Source: Dyadobacter sp. CECT 9275
Lineage (GTDB): Bacteria > Bacteroidota > Bacteroidia > Cytophagales > Spirosomataceae
Length of the DNA: 64,000 nucleotides
NCBI RefSeq assembly: GCF_907164905.1
Contig: NZ_CAJRAF010000002.1
Span: 2,914,001-2,978,000, forward strand
Reading direction: 5' to 3'
Each line of letters starts with the position of its first letter. Positions within the stretch are counted from its first letter, which is position 1. This document shows, one piece after another, positions 34,464 to 43,856 of the stretch. The translations under genes and the position numbers were made by a program. The notes beneath the pieces are model-generated. The model was not told the origin of the DNA, did not search any database, and saw only the letters and a program-made list of their open reading frames with translations.

Positions 34464-35924
34464 ATGAAAAAAGTATCCCAGTTAATTTGTTCGTTTGCCT
34501 TGGGGACGTTGATTGCTTTGCCCGCACTTGCGCAGCCGCTCGTTCCACCTAATTCACCAGATTACAATCCCAAGGCAAGCTATGACGGCCCGTACAAATT
34601 AAACACCTGGTCTATTTCTGCTCACGTAGGTCCTTCTATGTTCTTTGGAGATTTGAGGGAGTATGATTTTTGGCCGGTTAATACGACCAACAACGTGGAT
34701 AGCCATAAGGAATCTGGTACTTTCCAAGGAGGGTTAACAATCAACAAGCAACTTTCTTACCTCTTCGGCGCTCGTCTGGATGGTTCAATAGGTAACCTGC
34801 GCGGTATGAAGCGTCGTAACTACAACCGTTACTTCGAAGGCAAATATACCGACGTCTCACTTTCAGGAACGGTAAACCTTAAAGGCCTGCTGATAGGACC
34901 CAACAAAATGAAGCGTTGGAAAATTGATGCGTATGCCGGTATAGGACAGGTATTTTATGATGCCACTGCTTATGACCTGACAGGCGGAGTAAAACTTCGT
35001 GAAACAGGTAAGAAAAATGACTGGATCGTCCCAACGGGCTTAAATATCAACTACGAAGTAAGTAAAAGAATTGATATTGGCTTGGATTTCCGTCTGAACC
35101 ATACCAATTCTGATTATCTGGACGCTACTTACGGTGGTGATTATTCAAGAAATCCACAGGATGGTTTCAGCATCAAAGATCAGAAGACCTCACGTAAAGG
35201 AAACTCAGAGCTTGATTCTTACGGATACGGTTCTATCCAGCTTACTTATAAATTAGGTAAAAACCCGTTGAAAGTTCAGAAAGTGGACGGCAAATGGGAC
35301 TACAAACCGGATGAAGGCGGATACTATCACCTGCGTTATACGGATCCACGCGTGCTGATCAAAGCTCCGAAAATCCTTACGCTTGAAGAGATGGATTCCG
35401 TTGCAAAAGCAAACCGTCCAAAAGATATCGACCCACGTTTGTTACTTGATACGGATGGTGATGGCGTTTCTGACTTCTTCGATAAGGAGCCTAACTCTCC
35501 GGCAGGAAGTGTAGTTGATGGTAGTGGACGTGTTATCGACTTCGATTCTTATGTTAAAAATGCGCTTGCAACTGGTGTAGCTTGTGCTGAGATATTTGCA
35601 AACGTTCAGTTCGATACTGACAAAAACGTTCTGAAACCTGAGTTCCAGGAAATGTTGAAAAACGTTGCTTCGATCATGAACAGAAACGGATGCCGTCTGC
35701 AACTTGCTGGCCATGCTGACCGCCGCGCTTCTGACCGTTACAATGTTGCACTGTCACGCCGTCGTGTGGAAGCTGTTAAAAACTACCTGATCAACGAAGC
35801 CGGTCTGAAAGATCCAAGCAAAGTAATTGTTGACTACTTCGGTTCATTCAAACCAATCGCAGATAGCGCAAGCCGCCCAGGTCTGCAGAAAAACCGTCGC
35901 GTAGAATTAAGATTACTTCCATAG
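34464..35924 (+). CDS. OmpA-family outer-membrane protein
   Basis: About 486 residues from MKKVSQLICSFALGTLIALP, a signal peptide ending in ALAQ. The N-terminal ~270 residues form an outer-membrane beta-barrel (WSISAHVGPSMFFGDLREYD, GYGSIQLTYKLGKNP). A DTDGDGVSDFFDKEPNSP calcium-binding (TSP3-like) linker follows. The C-terminal OmpA peptidoglycan-binding domain has VQFDTDKNVLKPEFQEML, LQLAGHADRRASDRYNVALS RRR and GLQKNRRVELRL. It likely anchors the outer membrane to peptidoglycan. The in-frame TTG three codons upstream is not needed. A strong promoter and a terminator make it a single-gene unit. Codon choice looks like a highly expressed gene. Confidence 0.93.
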   Translation: MKKVSQLICSFALGTLIALPALAQPLVPPNSPDYNPKASYDGPYKLNTWSISAHVGPSMFFGDLREYDFWPVNTTNNVDSHKESGTFQGGLTINKQLSYLFGARLDGSIGNLRGMKRRNYNRYFEGKYTDVSLSGTVNLKGLLIGPNKMKRWKIDAYAGIGQVFYDATAYDLTGGVKLRETGKKNDWIVPTGLNINYEVSKRIDIGLDFRLNHTNSDYLDATYGGDYSRNPQDGFSIKDQKTSRKGNSELDSYGYGSIQLTYKLGKNPLKVQKVDGKWDYKPDEGGYYHLRYTDPRVLIKAPKILTLEEMDSVAKANRPKDIDPRLLLDTDGDGVSDFFDKEPNSPAGSVVDGSGRVIDFDSYVKNALATGVACAEIFANVQFDTDKNVLKPEFQEMLKNVASIMNRNGCRLQLAGHADRRASDRYNVALSRRRVEAVKNYLINEAGLKDPSKVIVDYFGSFKPIADSASRPGLQKNRRVELRLLP

Positions 35925-35940
35925 TATTTATTAAAAGGAA

Positions 35941-35977
35941 AAACGAGAAGGGCTCCCAATGGGGGCCTTTCTCGTTT
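35941..35977 (+). terminator. Intrinsic terminator after the OmpA-family gene
   Basis: AAACGAGAAGGGCTCCC and GGGGGCCTTTCTCGTTT pair at 15 of 17 positions around AAT, 17 bp after the stop codon. It isolates the gene from the polysaccharide locus. Confidence 0.8.
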
Positions 35978-36105
35978 CTATTCATTAGATTTGCAGCAGG
36001 TTAAATATAAGTAACTGTTATCAGGCACACCCTTTACGGCTTACTCATTTTTTTACTGCTTACTATTTACTGTATAGGGCTTAGCCATACCACGATTTTA
36101 TTTCC

Positions 36106-37212
36106 ATGAAAAATTACGATTATCTGATTGTCGGAGCTGGTTTATGGGGCTCCGTATTTGCCCATGAAGCAACCAACCGAGGAAAAAAATGCCTCATTGT
36201 TGATCGCCGCACACACACAGGCGGAAATGTTTACTGCGAAAATATTGAAGGTATCAATGTCCATAAATATGGCGCGCACATTTTCCATACCAATGACAAA
36301 GAGATATGGGACTATGTAAATTCGTTCGTTGAATTTAACCGCTACACCAACTCTCCCGTTGCTAATTACAACGGCGCTCTGTACAACCTACCCTTTAACA
36401 TGAATACTTTCTATCAGTTATGGAAAGTTCGGACGCCCGAAGAAGCCAAGGCCAAAATAGCCGAGCAGGTTAAAGAAGCAGGGATAACTGATCCGCAGAA
36501 CCTGGAAGAACAGGCCATTTCGCTGGTAGGAACCGACATCTACGAAAAACTTATTAAGGCCTACACTGAAAAACAGTGGGGACGCAAAGCAACCGAGCTC
36601 CCGGCCTTTATTATCAAAAGGCTGCCGGTCAGGTTTACGTTTGACAATAACTATTTTAACGATCGTTATCAGGGAATTCCCATCGGCGGTTATAACAAAC
36701 TCACCGAAGGACTGTTAAAAGGTGTAGACGTGAAGCTCGGAGTTGACTTCTTCAAGGACAGAGCTGAACTGGAAGCGCTGGCGGAAACCATTGTTTACAC
36801 TGGCCAGATCGATGAATATTTCGGTTTCCAGCATGGCCAGCTGGAATATCGAAGCCTTCGGTTCGACAACCAACTGCTGGACCAGGAGAATTATCAGGGG
36901 AATGCCGTAGTGAACTATACCGACGGAGAAACTCCATTCACAAGAATAATAGAACACAAGCATTTTGAGTTTGGTACACAACCCAAAACGGTCATAACCC
37001 ACGAATACCCGCAGGAATGGAGCAAAGGGGCCGAGCCCTATTACCCTGTTAATGACGACAAAAATACCGAGGTATTTAATAAATATAAGGCACTTGCGGC
37101 AGAAGAAAAGGGGGTGATTTTTGGAGGAAGGCTCGCTGAGTACCGGTATTATGATATGCACCAGGTAATAGGCTCAGCGCTGAAAAAAGTAAAAGTGCAT
37201 TTTGGTGAGTAA
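36106..37212 (+). CDS. glf: UDP-galactopyranose mutase
   Basis: 368 residues. FAD-binding N-terminus YLIVGAGLWGSVFAHEATNR, then the Glf signatures HTGGNVYCENIEGINVHKYG AHIFHTND, YEKLIKAYTEKQWGRKATEL and the C-terminal FGGRLAEYRYYDMHQVIGSAL. It interconverts UDP-galactopyranose and UDP-galactofuranose with reduced flavin, which implies a galactofuranose-containing glycan. It opens the plus-strand polysaccharide locus, 24 bp before the export lipoprotein gene. Confidence 0.97.
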   Translation: MKNYDYLIVGAGLWGSVFAHEATNRGKKCLIVDRRTHTGGNVYCENIEGINVHKYGAHIFHTNDKEIWDYVNSFVEFNRYTNSPVANYNGALYNLPFNMNTFYQLWKVRTPEEAKAKIAEQVKEAGITDPQNLEEQAISLVGTDIYEKLIKAYTEKQWGRKATELPAFIIKRLPVRFTFDNNYFNDRYQGIPIGGYNKLTEGLLKGVDVKLGVDFFKDRAELEALAETIVYTGQIDEYFGFQHGQLEYRSLRFDNQLLDQENYQGNAVVNYTDGETPFTRIIEHKHFEFGTQPKTVITHEYPQEWSKGAEPYYPVNDDKNTEVFNKYKALAAEEKGVIFGGRLAEYRYYDMHQVIGSALKKVKVHFGE

Positions 37213-37236
37213 GGTTGGATTTAACAAGAAATCGGG

Positions 37237-37995
37237 ATGTTGATGTCATATTTAAAGGTACTCTGCGGGATTTTAGTAGTAGTGATCGGGCTGCAGTCCT
37301 GTGCCACCCGGCGCCCGTTGCCCACCGTCACCAACTACCCTCTAGACCGGAAAGTGGCTCCCGCTGATCAGGGAGAATACAAAATAAAACCAGGAGACCA
37401 GCTTAGGATCAAAAACCTGAACTGGCTCTCGGACCTGGTGCCTGATCCCAGCGCAGTTCCTGGAAACAGCGGCAGCGAAGGGCTGCTTTTAAGTGTTGAC
37501 GTAAACGGGCAGATCGGCATTCCGGAAATTGGCAAGCTGAGCGTAGCAGGACTTTCAGCTCAAAGAATTTCGGATACCTTATCCGTTTTATATAAAGATA
37601 TCATCCGAAATCCTATTTTTGAAACTCAGGTGACCAGCCTCCGGGTGAAAGTACTCGGCGCTGTGGGGATACAGGGAATCGTGCAGCTGGATAAAGAATA
37701 TCAGTCGCTTGGAGAAATCCTTGCCAAATCCGGTGGTATCAAATATACCGATGCAGGAAAAACCATTCAGATCGTAAGAGGAGAAGGCACGTCACAGCGT
37801 GTTATTCAATATGATTTTCACGAACTTGCTGATCCTCTGATCATGAATCAGCAGATTTTTGACAACGATGTCGTGTACGTGCCCCCATCACGCGATGCTG
37901 TAAGGTCAATCCGGATACAGCGGAATCTTGCTATTTTACAGCCTGTCTTTACGGCACTTAATATCACAATTCTCCTGATCAACGTTTTACGTTAA
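37237..37995 (+). CDS. Wza-like polysaccharide export lipoprotein
   Basis: 252 residues with a lipoprotein signal peptide (lipobox GLQSC, Cys22). The Poly_export domain begins EYKIKPGDQLRIKNLNWLSD, and a SLBB-like domain follows (VKVLGAVGIQGIVQLDKEYQ, DNDVVYVPPSRDAVRSIR). A hydrophobic C-terminal helix (PVFTALNITILLINVLR) fits the membrane-spanning helix of Wza-type outer-membrane channels. It should form the outer-membrane exit for the polysaccharide made by this locus, together with the tyrosine kinase at 38723. Confidence 0.92.
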   Translation: MLMSYLKVLCGILVVVIGLQSCATRRPLPTVTNYPLDRKVAPADQGEYKIKPGDQLRIKNLNWLSDLVPDPSAVPGNSGSEGLLLSVDVNGQIGIPEIGKLSVAGLSAQRISDTLSVLYKDIIRNPIFETQVTSLRVKVLGAVGIQGIVQLDKEYQSLGEILAKSGGIKYTDAGKTIQIVRGEGTSQRVIQYDFHELADPLIMNQQIFDNDVVYVPPSRDAVRSIRIQRNLAILQPVFTALNITILLINVLR

Positions 37996-38018
37996 TACTT
38001 ACCCTAGTTTCAATTCCT

Positions 38019-38714
38019 ATGTTATCAGCAGTTGGTACGGATCTCCACATACATCTCTTACCCGGGATCGATGACGGATCAGCATCAGTGCAGGAAAGCA
38101 TGGAAATTTTAACCCGCCATTATGCCTCAGGAATCCGGCGGATTATTGCCACACCGCACATTCGCTCCGACTTCTTCCTGAATTCGCGGCAAACCATACT
38201 CCCCGCATTTGAAAAGATCCGGGCCGAAGCCAATATCCGTTATCCCGACCTTTCACTGGGTTACGCCGCCGAATATTTTGCTGACGATTACTTTGTGATG
38301 CTGCTGGAAACAGACGATCTATTACCACTATTTGATGAATATGTGTTGGTGGAAACGTCCATGCGTACCGAACAGCCTTATTTCAGGGATATCCTCAGAC
38401 TGATGATTGACAAAGGATGGAAGCCCGTGATTGCCCACCCGGAGAGATACCGCCCCTGGTGGTCCAACAGAAAAATATATGACGAGCTATTTGAGATGGG
38501 CGTTATTTTCCAGGTAAATCTGCTTTCACTGGCTGGCAAATATGGCCCCAGGGAACAGGAAATGGCAGAACTTTTAATACAACAGGGCAAGATAAAAGCC
38601 ATAGGCAGTGATCTTCATCGCACGGTTCAGTACGATGATATTTTAAAAGCCACACAAAATCCTTATTTTTCTGAATTATCTTCACAACCGCTCTTAAACC
38701 GGAATGAGATCTGA
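38019..38714 (+). CDS. CpsB/CapC-type tyrosine-protein phosphatase (PHP domain)
   Basis: 231 residues. PHP metal-binding motifs are visible: TDLHIHLLPGIDDGSASVQE, IATPHIRSDFF, AEYFADDYF, PVIAHPERYRPW and the closing AIGSDLHRTVQYDD. This family dephosphorylates the tyrosine autokinase that controls chain length and export, and that kinase is encoded 9 bp downstream. Confidence 0.93.
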   Translation: MLSAVGTDLHIHLLPGIDDGSASVQESMEILTRHYASGIRRIIATPHIRSDFFLNSRQTILPAFEKIRAEANIRYPDLSLGYAAEYFADDYFVMLLETDDLLPLFDEYVLVETSMRTEQPYFRDILRLMIDKGWKPVIAHPERYRPWWSNRKIYDELFEMGVIFQVNLLSLAGKYGPREQEMAELLIQQGKIKAIGSDLHRTVQYDDILKATQNPYFSELSSQPLLNRNEI

Positions 38715-38722
38715 ATTTTAAA

Positions 38723-41152
38723 ATGGCGAACACCAGCGCAGATAACGCATTTTTCGAAAGGCTTTTAAGTAATTCCGAATCCATTGATTTTAAAAAACTT
38801 TTTAAAGTTTTTCTTAGCCGCTGGTATTGGATTATTGGCTCCCTGGGGCTATTCGGTGTGTTGTGTTTCCTTTATTTAAAATTTGCCGTACCTCAGTTTG
38901 TAGCATCGGTCACCGTCAAGTACCTTGAGAAACAATCCGAACTGGATGAGTTTAGCAGCTCCAAGCCCACCTATATATTCAACTCCGCCACGACCGATTA
39001 CCTGACGGAAAAATTTAATGTCAGATCACAGGAGGTTGTCGAAAATGCACTGTATAAGCTCAACAACCCCTTCACTTTTTTCCGGGTAAAAGATTTCAGG
39101 AAAATAGACGTTTATCCTTCAAAGCCCTTGGATCTGGAAGTGATCAGCTTTGACCCTGATACTTACGAGAACGGCGTTTTTTCCATCACCGAAAATCTCG
39201 GACTGGTTTACAGGCTTGAAGAGAGAGAAGTAACACTCCCCTTGCGTCTGGGAGCCATTGTTACAGTGCCTGGCCTTAGCTTTAAAATTAAAGAGATCAG
39301 CACCGCCAAGGGATATGAATTTGATTTTGTGCACAATGAAATTGCCCGGCAGGCCGAAAATTTCATAGGCCGGATTGGTATGGAGGAAGTGGAAGAAGCC
39401 ATGCCGGTTATGAATATGTCCTTTCGACATCATAGCGCCGCATTTACAAAGGATTTTCTAGAAAAACTTATTGAAGCCTACCGGGAGTTTGATTTAAGAC
39501 AAAAACAAAAATCCTCCGATCTTACCATCAAATTCATAAACGATCAGTTGGGTATTTATTCCGATTCCCTTAAAGTTGCCGCCCGGGATCTGGAATTATT
39601 CAAAAAACAAAACCAAGTGCTGGACATCAGCTCGTCGGCCAATGAGATCACAGGAAAACTCCGGGAACTGGAACAGGAAAAACAGAAACTGGAAATTCAG
39701 AGAGCTTATATTTCGATACTTGAAAAAAGCCTGGGCACCACCTTTGAACCGGTAAATTATCTGTCGGTGGGCCTGGATGCAGGTAGCGACGGAATCCTGA
39801 TATCACTGCTAGAGAGATTTAACGAGCTCATTACCAAGCGAAAAGATCTACTTCTCAAATACAGCCCCAATGCGCAGGCCGTCAAAAATATTGATGAAGA
39901 ACTAAACAAATTCAGAACGCAGATTCTTGACAACATATCGCTTCAGAAACAGAAGATAGGTGGCATGGATAAGATCATGACCTCCAGTATATCGACTTTT
40001 CAGAAACGGTTTAACCAGATTCCCGGACTGGAAAAAAATTATCTCTATCTGCAGAGCAACTTTGAAGTAAACAAGAATATTTACTCGCTGCTGCTCAATA
40101 AGGAAATAGAATCGTCTATCGTCCGCGCCGGGATGCTCCCATCTTTTGTGGTGATCACCCGTCCTGACATCGACAAAGTTTCGCCCAAATCCATCCAAAT
40201 AATCATTCTGGCGATATTTTTCGGATTATCTTTTGGGATTGGCTCTATATTGCTGGCCCGGTTTACCAATGGGAAATTTACAGAAATTGGAAATGTGGAA
40301 GCCCATCCAAAAGTAACGCTGCTGGGAGTTGTACAGCATTTCCCGGAAAAAGTGACAAACACGTCAAAAGACCTTAACCTGCTGCTTTCGGATCGAAGCA
40401 TATTCACCGAATCGCTGAGTTCTATACGTACCAAGCTCAGTTTTGCGGGTAGCAATTTAGAAAAGCGGGAGGGCAAATCGGGTAAGCAACTGCTGATTAC
40501 CTCTGAAAAGTCTGGGGAAGGGAAGTCCTTCGTGACCATTAATCTTGCGCTTTCCCTGACAAAAACCGGAAAGAAGGTTATTGTGATCGGGGCCGATTTA
40601 CGGAAATCGAAACTACACCATTACTTTGATGACAGGAATAAAAATGGCCTGAGCGAGTACCTCCAGGAAAAGGAAAAAGACATCAACGTTACCATCCGGC
40701 ATTCTTCAGTTCCCAACCTGGATTATATCGTATCAGGAATACCTCCTTTTAACCCGGGTGAACTGCTTCAGACACCCCTTTTTGAAGAATTGTTAAAATA
40801 TTGCCGCCAAAATTATGATTACGTCCTGCTGGATACCGCACCGGCCGGCCTGGTGGCCGATAATATTCCGCTACTGACTACCAGTGACCATGTGTTATTC
40901 ATTATCCGTTGGTTATACTCTGAGAAGGATTCTTATCGTCTGGCCGGACAACTCGCGGATGACTACAACGTGAAGGACGTCAAAATCATCATTAACGATT
41001 TTTATGCCGACGCACTCCATACCAGTATCACCAGCGGTTCGGGTTACAGCAGTGGTTACAACCAGTATCGTTACGATTATTCCTACCGGGATAATGGCTA
41101 TTATACCGAAAAGCCCCGCAACCTGATCAAACGCATTTTTAATCTCAGATAA
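38723..41152 (+). CDS. Wzc-like polysaccharide co-polymerase / tyrosine autokinase
   Basis: 809 residues. A Wzz domain flanked by membrane segments (WYWIIGSLGLFGVLCFLYLK near residue 35; IQIIILAIFFGLSFGIGSIL near 500) encloses a long periplasmic coiled-coil region with a GNVR-like PGLEKNYLYLQSNFEVNKNI. The cytoplasmic BY-kinase domain has Walker A (SEKSGEGKSFVTINLALSL), Walker A' (VIGADLRKSK) and Walker B (YVLLDTAPAGLVADN). The C-terminus has the tyrosine cluster YSSGYNQYRYDYSYRDNGYY that is autophosphorylated. It controls assembly and export with the Wza-like protein and the CpsB phosphatase. Confidence 0.95.
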   Translation: MANTSADNAFFERLLSNSESIDFKKLFKVFLSRWYWIIGSLGLFGVLCFLYLKFAVPQFVASVTVKYLEKQSELDEFSSSKPTYIFNSATTDYLTEKFNVRSQEVVENALYKLNNPFTFFRVKDFRKIDVYPSKPLDLEVISFDPDTYENGVFSITENLGLVYRLEEREVTLPLRLGAIVTVPGLSFKIKEISTAKGYEFDFVHNEIARQAENFIGRIGMEEVEEAMPVMNMSFRHHSAAFTKDFLEKLIEAYREFDLRQKQKSSDLTIKFINDQLGIYSDSLKVAARDLELFKKQNQVLDISSSANEITGKLRELEQEKQKLEIQRAYISILEKSLGTTFEPVNYLSVGLDAGSDGILISLLERFNELITKRKDLLLKYSPNAQAVKNIDEELNKFRTQILDNISLQKQKIGGMDKIMTSSISTFQKRFNQIPGLEKNYLYLQSNFEVNKNIYSLLLNKEIESSIVRAGMLPSFVVITRPDIDKVSPKSIQIIILAIFFGLSFGIGSILLARFTNGKFTEIGNVEAHPKVTLLGVVQHFPEKVTNTSKDLNLLLSDRSIFTESLSSIRTKLSFAGSNLEKREGKSGKQLLITSEKSGEGKSFVTINLALSLTKTGKKVIVIGADLRKSKLHHYFDDRNKNGLSEYLQEKEKDINVTIRHSSVPNLDYIVSGIPPFNPGELLQTPLFEELLKYCRQNYDYVLLDTAPAGLVADNIPLLTTSDHVLFIIRWLYSEKDSYRLAGQLADDYNVKDVKIIINDFYADALHTSITSGSGYSSGYNQYRYDYSYRDNGYYTEKPRNLIKRIFNLR

Positions 41153-41204
41153 CGTAAATCCACCCTTGCAACCCGCTTTTATTCATTGGACCAAGCTTTA
41201 AAGT

Positions 41205-42086
41205 ATGTTTTCATTTAAATATAAATATCCAAAAATAATTTCCGAGATAGGCTGCAACCATAAGGGGGATTTTGAGATTGCAAAGGAGCTGATCCGGTTA
41301 TCAAAAGATTGTAAGGCAGATTATGCCAAATTTCAGAAACGCAATTCCCGTGAATTACTCACATCCGACCAGTATAACGCGCCGCATCCCTACCCTTACA
41401 ATGCGTATGGCGGCACTTACGGCGAGCATCGGGAGGCATTGGAATTCAGCCAGGAGCAGCATGCCGAACTGAAAAATTATGCAGAAAGTGTGGGTATAGG
41501 TTATAGTACTTCGGTTTGGGACGTCACTTCGGCGGTGGAGATCATAGCTTTACAGCCTGATTTCATCAAGGTCCCCTCGGCATGCAATAACCATTTTGAA
41601 ATGCTGGGCCTGCTTCGTGATACCTATGAGGGAGATGTACACATATCGACCGGAATGACTACTGCCAACGAAACCGAAGCAATTATCCGGTTCTTTGAAG
41701 AAACGAATCAGGCCAGGCAGCGCCTGGTTTTGTATAGCTGTACATCCGGCTATCCGGTTCCATTTAATGATATATGTTTACTTGAAATCAGAAGACTTTA
41801 CGACCTATACGAGGCAAGAGTAAAAGAGATTGGTTTTTCGGGGCACCACCTGGGGATATCTGTTGACATTGCAGCATATACCCTGGGGGCTCAATGGATT
41901 GAACGGCATTTTACCAAAGACCGAACCTGGAAAGGAACCGACCATGCCGCGTCGCTGGAAGTTCCGGGCCTGCAAAAACTGGTGAGGGATTTACACCATA
42001 CTTTTGAAGCGCTCACCTATAAATCCGCTGAAATTCTGGACATTGAGAAAGTTCAGCGCGACAAGCTAAAATACCGCGAACATTGA
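41205..42086 (+). CDS. NeuB-family nonulosonic acid synthase, short form
   Basis: 293 residues. The NeuB barrel is recognised from IISEIGCNHKGDFEIAKELI, ADYAKFQKRNSRELLTSDQY, FIKVPSACNNHFEMLGLL, VHISTGMTTANETEAII and AYTLGAQWIERHFTKDRTWKGTDHAASLEV. It condenses phosphoenolpyruvate with a six-carbon sugar to make a nine-carbon 2-keto acid. The C-terminal SAF (antifreeze-like) domain of typical ~340-residue NeuB is absent. That, and a KdsC-type phosphatase in the same cassette, suggest a sugar-6-phosphate substrate and a 9-phosphate product (KDN or Neu5Ac type), as inference. First gene of the five-gene cassette. Confidence 0.88.
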   Translation: MFSFKYKYPKIISEIGCNHKGDFEIAKELIRLSKDCKADYAKFQKRNSRELLTSDQYNAPHPYPYNAYGGTYGEHREALEFSQEQHAELKNYAESVGIGYSTSVWDVTSAVEIIALQPDFIKVPSACNNHFEMLGLLRDTYEGDVHISTGMTTANETEAIIRFFEETNQARQRLVLYSCTSGYPVPFNDICLLEIRRLYDLYEARVKEIGFSGHHLGISVDIAAYTLGAQWIERHFTKDRTWKGTDHAASLEVPGLQKLVRDLHHTFEALTYKSAEILDIEKVQRDKLKYREH

Positions 42087-42811
42087 AAGAAATACTGGCC
42101 ATTATACCTGCTCGAGGCGGAAGCAAGGGATTACCGGATAAGAATATCCTACCACTTTCCGGTCATCCGCTTATTGCATACAGCATTAAAGCCGCACTGG
42201 ATGCTCCGTCCGTTTCCAGGGTGATCGTTTCCACGGATTCAGAAAAAATAGCCGCCATTGCATTGCAATACGGTGCCGAGGTGCCGTTCCTTCGCCCTGC
42301 GGCTATTGCAGATGATTTCAGTACCGATCTGGAAGTTTTTCAGCATGCCCTTCAATGGTTATCTGAACATGAGCTTTATACGCCCGATCTGGTTTTACAG
42401 CTCAGGCCCACCTCTCCTTTCAGGACAGTGGATATGATAGAAATGTGTATTCAGAAACTGACCAGTTCTGAATGCGACAGCCTGCGGATTGTTACTAAAT
42501 CTTTTCACACGCCCTATAAAATGTGGCGGATTGAGGATACCGACCAACCTATGGTCCCGCTGTTGCAGCTCCCCGGGTATGATGAACCCTATAACCAGCC
42601 CAGGCAAAAACTACCTGAAGTTTACTGGCAGATCGGAACTTTGGATGTGATCAGACCGGAAGTAATAACCAGAGGCGGTTCCATGTCGGGCAAGAAGGTT
42701 CTTCCGCATGTCATTGCCCAGGAATTTGCCATTGATATTGACGATCTGGCAAGTTTCCAGAAAGCCGGACAACTCATTGCGCTTCACCATTGCGTTAAAT
42801 TCGATACATGA
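42083..42811 (+). CDS. CMP-nonulosonic acid synthetase (acylneuraminate cytidylyltransferase family)
   Basis: 242 residues with the family P-loop AIIPARGGSKGLPDKNILPL, VIVSTDSEKIAAIA, LQLRPTSPFRTVDMIEMCI and YWQIGTLDVIRPEVI. It couples CTP to the keto-acid sugar, giving the CMP donor for a glycosyltransferase. The start is a TTG overlapping the preceding stop (TTGA), and the family N-terminus begins exactly there. No ATG alternative fits. It overlaps the next gene by 4 bp. Confidence 0.92.
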   Translation: MKEILAIIPARGGSKGLPDKNILPLSGHPLIAYSIKAALDAPSVSRVIVSTDSEKIAAIALQYGAEVPFLRPAAIADDFSTDLEVFQHALQWLSEHELYTPDLVLQLRPTSPFRTVDMIEMCIQKLTSSECDSLRIVTKSFHTPYKMWRIEDTDQPMVPLLQLPGYDEPYNQPRQKLPEVYWQIGTLDVIRPEVITRGGSMSGKKVLPHVIAQEFAIDIDDLASFQKAGQLIALHHCVKFDT

Positions 42812-43770
42812 TCAGCTACGACAGTCCGATATTGGTTTTTGGTGCGGGTTCTATTGGTGAGCGACATATAGAAATCCTCCAGAAACTGGGTTATCATAAT
42901 ATCTGGGTCTACAGACAGCGGAATTTGCCACTTAGAAACATTTCCCCGGACACTGTTAAAATCATTACGGACCTGACCTGTATACCGGACATCAACCCCG
43001 CGGCGGCTGTCATCTGCTCTCCTACGAGCCAGCATCTCGAACAAACCCTGCTTTGCATTGATCACGGCATACCTGTTCTGGTTGAAAAACCTTTGTCTCA
43101 TACCACAGACGGACTTGATCAGTTAAAAAGCCTGATCATGCAAAAAAAAGTGCTGGTGAAAGTGGCATATATGTTACGTTATCATCCATTTTTCCAAAAA
43201 ATCAAGCGCATTGCGGAATCAGGGGAAGCAGGAAATCTGCTTAGTTTGCAATCCTACTGGGGAGAATATCTGCCCGACTGGCACCCCTGGGAAGATTTCC
43301 GCAGTTCCTATGCCGCAAAAAAACAACTCGGCGGAGGTGCGGCACTCACCCTCAGCCATGACCTCGATCTGATTAACTGGCTTGCCTCGAGTGCTGTAAC
43401 AAACTGGAATACCATCAAAAATTACAGATCAGCCTTGGAAGTGAGCGTTGAGGCTGGTGCAGATATTTTAGTTTCTTATCAAAATGGCATAACGGCTCAC
43501 GCGCACGTTAACTTCTTCGAGAAATCTCCCAGACGATGGTACCGTTTTGTCTTTGAAAATGCGTCCTTCGAAATTGATTATTTCAAGACCGAAATGATGG
43601 TTTTCAGGCCCGGAAAAGATACCGAGGTAACCAGAGATATTTTTTTTGAAAGAAACCAAATGTTTGAGGCCCAAACACTGGATTTCCTTAGGAGCATTGA
43701 CCATCCCGAAACAAATTATTTAAAATCCGTCACAGAAGCGGAACAGGTAATTAAAATGTGCGGGCCTTAG
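42808..43770 (+). CDS. Gfo/Idh/MocA-family NAD(P)-dependent oxidoreductase
   Basis: 320 residues. N-terminal Rossmann fold ILVFGAGSIGERHIEILQKL; the family Lys-containing motif VLVEKPLSHTTDGLDQL; a C-terminal sugar-binding domain with GGAALTLSHDLDLINWL, where the His is in the usual catalytic position. It should oxidise or reduce a sugar, probably in making or modifying the nonulosonic acid or its precursor. The exact substrate is unknown. It is translationally coupled to the CMP-synthetase gene. Confidence 0.9.
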   Translation: MISYDSPILVFGAGSIGERHIEILQKLGYHNIWVYRQRNLPLRNISPDTVKIITDLTCIPDINPAAAVICSPTSQHLEQTLLCIDHGIPVLVEKPLSHTTDGLDQLKSLIMQKKVLVKVAYMLRYHPFFQKIKRIAESGEAGNLLSLQSYWGEYLPDWHPWEDFRSSYAAKKQLGGGAALTLSHDLDLINWLASSAVTNWNTIKNYRSALEVSVEAGADILVSYQNGITAHAHVNFFEKSPRRWYRFVFENASFEIDYFKTEMMVFRPGKDTEVTRDIFFERNQMFEAQTLDFLRSIDHPETNYLKSVTEAEQVIKMCGP

Positions 43771-43856
43771 GTCTTTGTCATATAACCGATTTGTATATTA
43801 TATTGTAACCGGTTTTATAAAATTAAAAGCATCTGAAATTATCGGAAGCAGGCAGC